Source of the DNA: Venturia oleaginea
Taxonomy: Eukaryota; Ascomycota; Dothideomycetes; Venturiales; Venturiaceae
Direction: 5' to 3'
Assembly: GCA_013176395.1 (NCBI GenBank)
Contig: JABMLP010000018.1
Location: 806,001 to 870,000, forward strand
Length of the DNA: 64,000 nucleotides
Position numbers and translations under genes: made by a program. How positions within the stretch are numbered: position 1 is the stretch's first letter; each line of letters begins with the position of its first letter. This document shows, piece after piece, positions 56,367-64,000 of the stretch. Below the pieces are notes generated by a model. That model did not search any database, was not told the origin of the DNA, and saw nothing but the letters and a program-made list of their open reading frames with translations.

Positions 56367-57286
56367 TAGATAGGTAAGAAAATTGATGGCGGGGAATACT
56401 AGATATATTTTTTCCTTACAAACTTGGGGGAAGGCGATGATAAGAAGAGGAGGAAGAAAAAGAAGAAGAAGAAGCCTTCGTGTCCAGCCTGGTCGATACG
56501 TCCAGAAAGCAATGGAAGTATCTCCATTACATTCAACCAACCCATCCTCGTACGTCCAACGAAATTCGTCGCAGGCATCGACCAAGTGAAATTCGAAGAA
56601 TTAGCTGATCAGAAGTTTGTCTTCAATTCCTACACTATATTTCTTGTTTTTTTTAATAGGGAATTATCAATTGGAGGAGTTGCTTTGATAAGAGGATATG
56701 GAGAAGAACGGGAATGTCTGGATAAATTCAAAGGTTGGGCGAGTGTGTAGAAGGGACAGGTAGGAAACCATCGCCATCGACGATATCCAAGTCCTCTCCG
56801 ACCTGATCATGATCCTGTTGCCTCGCTGTCGAGAGACGATTCCAAGGTCCTTCGTCATTTCTTCATTGGCTTTAACGGCAACTACATCTCTTAAAACCAC
56901 TTTGGCCGGCTCGTCGAAAGGAAACCACTCGGTGTCGAAAAAAGATCGAGGTAAAGGAGCACAGAACGTATATGTCAACCTCCTCTTAGCTCCGACCGTC
57001 CACTGTCAGCGTTTCATTTTGCGAATTGTCATCCTCGAGAGAATCCTATCGACCCACACGTCCGCCGAAGAGTTTATCCCCGCTCGGCTGAGTGTTTTCT
57101 TCACGGCCCTTCCTTCTAAGAAACTCAATGTTCGCGGTTGGTCGGATATGTGTATTTGCCAGGCCAGTGAATAAGGCAGATATCGTCTCCGTAGATGCCT
57201 CTGTAAAGATCCTCCAAATTTTCCTACCAAAATCGCCTTACATTGAATGACACCAAAAAGAAAACGTCCAAAACCACACAAAGATC
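56367..57286. other. Unassigned stretch between transposon and kelch gene
   Basis: Overlapping open frames occur on both strands. One plus-strand frame (about 56770-57174) stays open about 130 codons with IDDIQVLSDLI and ERILSTHTSAEEF, and another (56424-56750) is Lys-rich at its start. No family or clean splice join was recognised. A purine-rich tract (GGAGGAAGAAAAAGAAGAAG) lies near 56449-56475. This may be an old gene interrupted near the transposon insertion, but that is speculation. Confidence 0.3.
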
Positions 57287-59385
57287 CTACCCAGTCCTCG
57301 GCATCGATGAATACCTTGCACTCCCCGAGTTCTTCGAATGCACACTGTTTGGCCTTGTAACACCATCTCTACTCTCACTCCTCGATGGTACCTTGAACGC
57401 CACACCTCCCAAAATATGATCTCCTTCCATCTCCACCGGCTCCACATTAACAGCATATCCTTTCTTATCCGACGATATGGGAATGCTTCCTGCATCCAGT
57501 TCCGTAGTTATAGAGCTCAGCCCGGATTTCTCATATATCGGTGTGCTATCTAGGACAGGGTGATCTCTGTATGCTGCTTCCAGCTCACGAATGGGATGCT
57601 CGTTTGTCCTCTTCGCTTGCTTCTTGCGACGGAGTAGGAGGAGGAGCAGACCTAGTAGACCAGCTAGGGCAACGAGACCAGCTATGATGCCTCCAGCGAT
57701 CACGCCAACAAGTGTTTTCTTCTTGGATTCTAGTGTTGACGAACCGTCGGTGCTTGTAGCCGCGGAGCTGACGACACTAGTCCCAGAAGCAGATGGTTTA
57801 GAGCCCGAAGTGGACTTTGAAGAAGGTTGGAATAGCTCTTTGAGTCCTGCGTCGGAAAATCCTCCAATTGGTTCTTGCATCGTAGCACTTCCCTCTGGCT
57901 TCCCTCCGATCATGGCAACAATAACATGAGGAACGACGTAAGGCTTCGCAAGCGCATCATAACTGCTCGACCAAGTGATGGTGCTAATATCCAGGACGCC
58001 CACACCTCGAGTGTGCCAATCACATCCTGAGGTAAGGTTTGAGGTATCTGAACCGCCTGTGGTAATCATCTGCCGCTTGCCGGCAACGTGACAGGTCATG
58101 GAATAGCGAGGACTGGTTCCCCAGTGGACTTGTTTCCATTGGAAAGAAGGGAGAGTTAGGACCCAGGTTTCGTCGTAGTAAGTATTTGTGCCATCGCGTC
58201 CACCGTAAAGATAAACGTTGTGGCTAGAATTATCCGGTGCCGACGCCATGACGACACAAGCGTCTAGACGGGGTTTGGGAGTGACTCCAGTTGTCTTCTG
58301 TTTGTACCAAGTCCCATCTGGCGTACTGGCATTGCTCAAAGATGCAACGTCCAGAACATCCACGGTTGAAAAGTCCACGAGATTGTCTAGTACTGCTGTT
58401 AGCCGGAGCTTTTCCATTTGAAGAAAGAAAAGCGAGATCGTACCCTTTCCCCAAGCATGCGTCAGATCACTGCTGGCCTTTTCCCCACCCCCAAGCAGTA
58501 TGATAACCCCATCACTCCCCGCAAGCGGCACATGTACCATCAAACCCCTCACTCTAGCCAACGCGCTCACAGCCTTCGTAGAAACATTCCTTGCAGTCTG
58601 CTTATTCAGATCAACGATTACCATTCCATCCAGAAAACGTGTGGTTGTCTCCAGTACAGTCGTCTCAGCCGCACTTCCCTTATCTTGCATCCCATTGAAC
58701 CACAGCGCGATCCCCTTATCCTTAACATATGTCGATGGACCCAAAGCTGGTTTGTGGATTCCAGAAGAGCTCAGATCATAGCCAGTCCATAGATTGGTTT
58801 CGCTTTGGTAAGACCATAACGACCATGCTTCCGGTTGTGGGATCTGGTACCCCGTGAATGTCGTATTTTCAGTAGCTGTTGTGCCGCCAAAGAGCCAGAA
58901 TTTCTTGGGGTCGGTTGGGTCAGGGTAGAGCGCCCCACGCGACATGGCTGGTATGGCAACATTCGTGCCGGATTCGTGGACTTTGGGTATAATCCTTTGT
59001 GGGAGGGATGTTTTCCAATCCCATGACTGCAATACGTCGATGGAGATGAGATATTGGTCTATGACAGTTAATTTCTAAGCAGTATATGGCCGGAGGTACA
59101 CACTATTGCCTTGTATTCGAGGGCCTATGTCCTTTCCCGTGTCGTCATAAGTCGTGAAGACTGCTCTCCCGCCGTCGATGTAAATAGTATTATCAATGAG
59201 TGTAGCTAGACCGATGTGAGCTACCGTTCCCTAAACCCAAGAAAATGGATAAGACGAAGAGAAATAGCGTGCCCTCAAGACATACATTGCGTATCAACCC
59301 TCCGACAAAAATTGACAATTGGATCCAGCTGCGCCAAAACAACCTGTCTCGCCCCTCCAACTAGCAAAAGAAGAGATCTGCGCAT
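57287..59385 (-). CDS. Kelch-repeat ectodomain protein with one membrane helix
   Basis: Three exons, 59385-59286, 59205-59104 and 59058-57287, give 657 residues. The start MRRSLLLLVGGARQVVLAQ is a signal peptide, followed by LDPIVNFCRRVDTQ and, across intron 1, STLIDNTIYIDGG, a motif shared by fungal kelch surface proteins. Beta-propeller repeats carry FWLFGG, VIILLGGG, NVYLYGGRDG and MITTGG. A Ser/Thr-rich stalk (about 465-500) leads to a single transmembrane helix (GVIAGGIIAGLVALAGLLGL, about 505-530) and a cytosolic tail with basic KRTNEHPIRELE. It is thus a type I membrane protein with an outside propeller. The role is unknown; wall or surface sensing is only a guess. An ORF-only model would lose the first two exons and the signal peptide. 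Confidence 0.8.
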
Positions 59386-60232
59386 ATCTAACGCTTCTCC
59401 CTAGAATGCAAACCAACGATGAAATCAAACGAGCGACAAAGCAACAATGACGAACGAGACAAACCTTTAGTGGTGGGGGTCGAACTGAAAACTTCGAGAA
59501 GAGGAAGAGGATCAGCAGAAAGAAGAGTGTTGGCAAATCCCATACTTCAGGGTTTGCTTCTCGTGTGCAATTTCCAACTTGAAAATATTCCTAATCCTGG
59601 GCGTCGGTTGCAACAAAAGACGCCACCAGAGCGCCACAGGTGCCTGATTTAACCCTCCTTACTACCCAAAGAGGCAATTGGTATCCCTGCTGCGGCTGTA
59701 AGATATCCAGGCTTGGTACAGACGCTCGAGATAGGGGCTTTTGGCCCCCAATAAATCCTCACTGTGATTGTGCAGACATTTGAACAAAGGTTGGGTAGCC
59801 ACCATCATCAGTCGACGAAATGCGTCTTGGATGTCATGACTTTGCTGGCTCAGCTTGAGAAATTGTGGATGATAAGCTACGGAGTAAAACCAAGATTCAA
59901 GATCAAAGGCAGGGGACAGTAAGAACCTTGCAACCCAGATCTTAGCCTCGAGTCTGTATATCGAGTCAGCACATACTCTTCTACAACACATAGACGTCCA
60001 CAGGTTTCTCAATTTCTGAATTAGCTTTTTCCAGAACTACACCTACCCTCCACTGTCCCGTTCCTGTCAAAGCCCGCACCGAGACGCTGAACCAAGATTT
60101 ACACAAAAAATGGCAGGGGAAAAGAAGAGATCAACCTCCACTCATGAGCGCACGAGAAGATATAGAAGTACAAGTCGCCGCAATGTCCTGTCCCAACTCA
60201 ATTACCACAATCCGCTGGTTCGAAAGAGGTTT
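59386..60232. other. Intergenic with a possible small frame
   Basis: A minus-strand frame at 60012-59662 has protein-like content (LESWFYSVAYHPQFLKLSQQ), starts with TTG, and has its first ATG seven codons in. The family was not recognised, and no upstream exon was found. It may be a small gene or a relic. Confidence 0.3.
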
Positions 60233-61667
60233 TTACAACCTCAGCATCTTGGCAGCGTAATCCGCAATCAAGTTCTCGTCTGGGAATGACATTGCCTCCA
60301 ATGCAGCAGCGTATGGTGTAGGAACATCAGCACCAGTGATCCTCAGCGGGGGTGCCTCAAGGTAGTCGAAAGCGTACTCGGAAGCCAATGCCAGTATTTC
60401 AGCACCAACACCGAACATTGGGAAACCGGACTCGACGGCTAGGAGACGGCCGGTCTTCTTGACAGACTTGACAATGGCCTCAACGTCCATTGGCTTGATT
60501 GAGCGAAGATTGATGACTTCAACCTCAACGCCGTGTTTCTTGTGGAGTTGTTCGGCAGCTACAAGGCACTGTCCGACGCAGCGGGAGAGGGTGATCATGG
60601 TGAGATCTTTACCGGCACGTTCAATCTTGGCTTTTCCGAACTGAACGAGAAAAGATTAGCTTGCGCTCCTGGCAAAAAATAGCATTCTCTAGATACTCAC
60701 TGGAATGACAAAGTCGTCTTTCTGGGCCTCCTCGCTCATTGGGAAAGAAAGTCCGTATAGCAGCCTATTATGCGTTAGCGATTTTCCCAGTTCTGCCACC
60801 ATTCTTATCCGTACTCATTCTCTAGCACAACAACAGGGTTAGGATCCCGGATGGCAGCTTTCAAGAGGCCCTTTGCGTCTTCGGCACTGTATGGAGTGAC
60901 AACCTTAAGACCTGGGATGCTTCCATACCAAGCGGAGTAATCCTGAGAATGCTGTGCGGCGACACCAGAAGCGAAACCGTTGGGTCCACGGAATGTAATG
61001 TTGCAAGGTTGGATGCCTCCAGACATGTAATGGGTCTTTGCGGCGGAGTTTATGATTTGATCGATGGCTTGCATGGCAAAGTTGAAGGTCATGAATTCGC
61101 ACTATGCTGTGTTAGCGTAAGATAAGTATGATGGGTTATCGTGAGCTTACAATGGGGTGCAATCCAGCCAATGCAGCACCAACAGTAAGACCAGCGAAAC
61201 CAGACTCGGTGATAGGACTGTCAATCACTCGCTTTTCACCGAAGCGATCAAGCAGACCCTTTGTGACCTTGTAACTATAATGCCGGTCTTGTTAGCAATA
61301 TTCAAAGATATGCATTTCTTAACCCAGATAGTTCGACTCGGCGTTCAATCACTCCAGAATGATTCAAATACAATATCGGACCCTCTATTGAACTTTATCG
61401 GAGCTTGTGAATAACATACGCTCCATTGTACTGTGCGACTTCCTCACCCAAAATGAAGACTTTAGGGTTCTGCTCCATCTCCTCAGCCATTGCCTCGTTC
61501 AACGCATCTCGAACGGTCATCTCCTTGGTTCCACTGGGTGTCGCATAGTTTCTACATCTCGTAATTGAAGGTATCGAGGCAGCTACACGGAAGGATGGCC
61601 GTATTGAGGATGTGCGGGTTGCTGAGAGGAGACGGCTCGCCGGTCGCAGTAATCGGCCTGTCGACAT
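60233..61667 (-). CDS. PDB1: Pyruvate dehydrogenase E1 component, beta subunit
   Basis: Five exons: 61667-61420, 61274-61151, 61101-60815, 60764-60701 and 60640-60233, giving 376 residues. The first 40 residues ([20 protein letters not shown]) are Arg/Ser-rich, a mitochondrial presequence. The conserved body includes [55 protein letters not shown] and [20 protein letters not shown], then [17 protein letters not shown]. The C-terminal transketolase domain carries [13 protein letters not shown] and ends AAKMLRL. With the alpha subunit it forms the thiamine-diphosphate E1 heterotetramer, which decarboxylates pyruvate in the matrix and passes the acetyl group to E2 lipoyl. All four introns (45-145 bp) keep the frame. 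Confidence 0.95.
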
Positions 61668-62300
61668 GGCGGGAGGTATTGGATGACTACGGAGGGAGAT
61701 AGGAGTGGACGTTCTTTCGTGGAGGAATTGATGGTTGGGAGTTGTGTTGATAGAGATCCCTCTCGTTCAAAAAGTTGAGTTGATGGGGGAGCTAAGGAGT
61801 TCAGTTGGGTTGAGCTTCCGATCGGACATGGATTATTTTTAGATATCACTGGAACAGCGAGTCTATTGTTTGGCGCCTTTATAAACTGACTATATTTCTT
61901 ATGGGTCATATGGATGGCTTTACAACACCTTTATCTTGATATAGAGTCCAGATCTCGATAAATTCCCGGCTGTTTCATTGATTGATTTTCAAGACCGCCA
62001 GAATCATATCGCCATCCATGATTCTAGCGGGAAATGATCTTCGGATTCCGGAATATCGTCCACTAGACAGCTTGCTGTGCTAGGCAAGACATTGCGGACA
62101 TCACTTTCAATTTCTTGAAGACCACAAAGAAGAAACATATGGTACAATTGCAGCTTCATAAATGCAGATCCGCTACCGTCCGCTCCCAGCGCCCTATGCT
62201 TGCCAGTATTTACAACCCATATATTAGAATTATGCAAACAATATGCAAATGACTTTCAACCCGAAGGAGTCAAATGGCAGAAATCTAATCATTAGAACCT
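61668..62300. other. Intergenic, holds palindromic copy 4
   Basis: PDB1 promoter and the 3' flank of ERG6. A 77-codon TTG-started frame is disregarded. The palindrome at 61952-62013 is the only structured element seen. Confidence 0.5.
61952..62013. repeat. Palindromic hairpin element, copy 4 (degenerate)
   Basis: The left arm CTCGATAAATTCCCGGC (61954-61970) faces the inverse arm GCCAGAATCATATCGCC (61997-62013), pairing at about 10 of 17 positions over a 26-nt loop. The left arm is clearly related to copies 1-3. Confidence 0.5.
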
Positions 62301-63544
62301 CTATGCTTTTGGTTTCCTTCCAACCATCAAATACATGGGGGTGAACAGCTTCTCCCGTGCACCCTTCACCAACGCATCTCCGCCAATAGCAAGTCCATCT
62401 GCCGTCTTTGCGGTTCCTGGTGGGATAATGCCAATAGCTTCCCCAAATCCTAGCGTCCTGTGGATCATCCATCGTACAGGCCTCGTCATTCGCAAAATAG
62501 TTGGGACATCGCCAAGAGATTGGATGTACTTAAGCTCACCACTCAATGGCCAGTACCATGGAGCAGGATCATCACGGATAGCCATGTCCTCGTGGTGCTC
62601 CATCTCGAAGCCAGCAGCCTTCATGGCAGCGAGTGCAACATCAATTTTCTCCATGTTAGAGATACCATCACCATGCTCGATATCCAGACGAATCTGGCGA
62701 TGTTCAAGGTTGCTTTCGTCATAGGCATCGGTCATGAGCCATTCATAAACACCAAAGACACCTCCAGGCTTGAGAACGCGGAAGATCTCAGAGTAAATGC
62801 CCTCAAGTGAAGGAGCGTGGACAGTGGCCTCGATGGCGTAAACGGCGTCAAATGATTCGTCTGGAAAGGACATTTGCTAGAATGTATTAGAAAATGTGTC
62901 TTCTAATGTAATAGACCGTACGTACCATGAAGTCACCTTTAGTGAAGCTAAGCTTGTCCGACAGACCTTCTTTTGCAGCATATCTCGTTGCTCTCTCAAT
63001 TTGGTAGTCATTGTTGTTCAATCCAACCACGTTTGCGCCAGTGAACTTGACCATTTCTCGCGCTGGACCTCCAACACCGCATCCGACGTCCAGTGTTCTC
63101 ATACCCTCCTTCAATCCCATCATATGAGCGAGGTAGTGTTCGTGTCGTGAGATGGCCTTGGCGAAGGACTCGCCATATGCAAAGCGGCAGAAGTGGAATG
63201 ATGCGCCCCAGCCATATTCGTAAAGATCCGTGGCGAGATTGTAGTAGCTGGAGAGACCTTGTTAGTCTACCTGTTCACAATGCAGATTGTCCATTGCCAA
63301 CGTACTGTTTGGTCAAAGTCGCATATTCATCGACTCTCTTCTTGCGTGCCTCGGGGGTGTCGTCTGCAGCCGTCTTGCCATCGAAATGCTTGAAGTACTC
63401 GTTCACAGCTTCAGCCTGGGCTGTTCGGTCCTTGCCCAACATTGACCTGACACCGCCTTCGGCTTGCGATGTCTGTCCGTGGAGGGCCTTACCAAAGGCG
63501 GCGTCGCGCGCATGGTCCTCTCTTTCTAAAGCGATTGGAGACAT
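62301..63544 (-). CDS. ERG6: Sterol 24-C-methyltransferase
   Basis: Three exons, 63544-63306, 63247-62926 and 62876-62301, give 378 residues, the usual Erg6 length. Introns are 58 and 49 bp. The N-terminal part has [20 protein letters not shown], the sterol-binding region I of Erg6. The methyltransferase core has the SAM motif [14 protein letters not shown], then [12 protein letters not shown], and [20 protein letters not shown], followed by [12 protein letters not shown]. The enzyme adds the C-24 methyl to zymosterol in the ER and lipid droplets on the way to ergosterol. The start [14 protein letters not shown] is the first ATG. The gene is divergent from the SLT11-type gene over 339 bp. Confidence 0.96.
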
Positions 63545-63883
63545 GGTGAATGAATTGGGGTAGTGTTGAATTGTTGAAAGTTAAGTTGGTGTTGGGAAGG
63601 GTCGAACAGCGGTAGAGCACTTGTTATGTCTTGTTGTCAGTGGAAATTAATTCAATTGTCCTCCTTTTTTGGTCCCTGTCATCGTCCACTCGAGCTGCCC
63701 CTTACAGCAGCCCATATCCCTGCCGCCCTGTGCGTACTCAGCCCGGGCTGGCTTAGTGGTGTGGCGGCACCAGACTGTGGCCAAGTAGAGCACGTGACTT
63801 TGAAGACTCAAGTCGTAGAAATCTCGAATACGAACCACTACTTTCGCATTACCAACCCGCCATTCCTCTCCACAAACCTCGCC
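63545..63883. promoter_or_regulatory. Divergent promoter of ERG6 and SLT11-type gene
   Basis: A 339-bp non-coding gap between opposite starts. No clear sterol response element was picked out by eye. Confidence 0.5.
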
Positions 63884-64000
63884 ATGCCACCCGGAGCTCA
63901 AATCAAGCAGGATCTGAACAGATCAGGATGGGAAACCACCGACTTTCCAAGCGTCTGCGAGACATGCCTCAGCGACAACCCATTCGTGCAAATGCTGAAA
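63884..64000 (+). CDS. SLT11: Pre-mRNA splicing factor SLT11/Cwf5 (RBM22 type), 5' part
   Basis: The first 39 codons are in the window, running off the end. They read MPPGAQIKQDLNRSGWETTD, FPSVCETCLSDNPFVQMLK, the highly conserved start of RBM22/Cwf5/Slt11 proteins, with the first Cys pair of the N-terminal zinc finger (CETC). The family sits in the activated spliceosome (NineTeen-related complex), contacting U6 and the branch region. The rest, including further zinc fingers and an RRM, lies outside. Confidence 0.9.
   Translation, partial: MPPGAQIKQDLNRSGWETTDFPSVCETCLSDNPFVQMLK

Noticed and set aside
1..64000. tRNA, rRNA or CRISPR features
   Set aside because: No cloverleaf with a proper T-loop and acceptor pair was recognised by eye, no rRNA core sequences were seen, and CRISPR arrays are not expected in a fungal nuclear genome; a tRNAscan run would be needed to exclude tRNAs fully.

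Overview
The window is nuclear DNA of a filamentous ascomycete (Pezizomycotina). It shows short GT-AG introns of about 50 bp, a fused P450-reductase of the CYP505 type, fungal F-box families, an intron-bearing ERG6, a kelch ectodomain protein, and Tc1/mariner- and pogo-type DNA transposons. A dothideomycete or leotiomycete is plausible, but the sequence alone does not decide. Gene models were assembled by reading splice junctions by eye. Exon coordinates are given in each entry.

Layout. 0.5-4.1 kb: HGH1 (+) converging on an RBR ubiquitin ligase (-). 5.0-6.5 kb: secreted GDSL/SGNH esterase (-). 7-13.5 kb: an F-box-like area with one broken paralogue (+), one intact paralogue (-), a three-exon Cys-rich small protein (-) and an F-box/LRR-like protein (-). 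13.5-15.9 kb: apparently empty. 15.9-21.7 kb: GPHR-type Golgi pH regulator and a CYP505 self-sufficient fatty-acid hydroxylase (both +). 21.8-24.7 kb: gene-poor, two doubtful small ORFs. 24.7-30.3 kb: a secreted metallophosphatase/5'-nucleotidase-like gene (-) and an RCC1-type Ran exchange factor (+), with a 1.4-kb DNA transposon inserted in their shared promoter. 31.5-34.9 kb: FAD monooxygenase (-) and a frame-broken SET-domain gene (-). 36.8-39.5 kb: rhodanese plus tyrosine phosphatase (+), with repeat-rich upstream DNA. 39.5-42.5 kb: empty. 42.5-47.8 kb: a second P450, a secreted Ser/Thr/Pro-rich protein and a small three-exon protein (all +). 48.3-53.7 kb: RPT6 proteasome ATPase (-) divergent from a VNX1-like vacuolar cation/H+ exchanger (+). 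54.5-56.4 kb: an intact pogo-like transposon. 57.3-63.5 kb: kelch/TM protein, PDB1 and ERG6 (all -). 63.9 kb to the end: the start of an SLT11/Cwf5/RBM22 splicing factor (+).

Most genes are unlinked housekeeping functions (translation-factor folding, ubiquitin/proteasome, Ran cycle, pyruvate dehydrogenase, ergosterol, splicing). No biosynthetic gene cluster is evident. The two P450s and the FAD monooxygenase are scattered and not flanked by a backbone enzyme.

The least expected signal is a short palindromic element. Four copies lie near 4.8, 33.3, 33.75 and 61.96 kb, built on arms like ATCGATAAATTTCTGGC with a spacer of roughly 18-26 nt. All four are intergenic.
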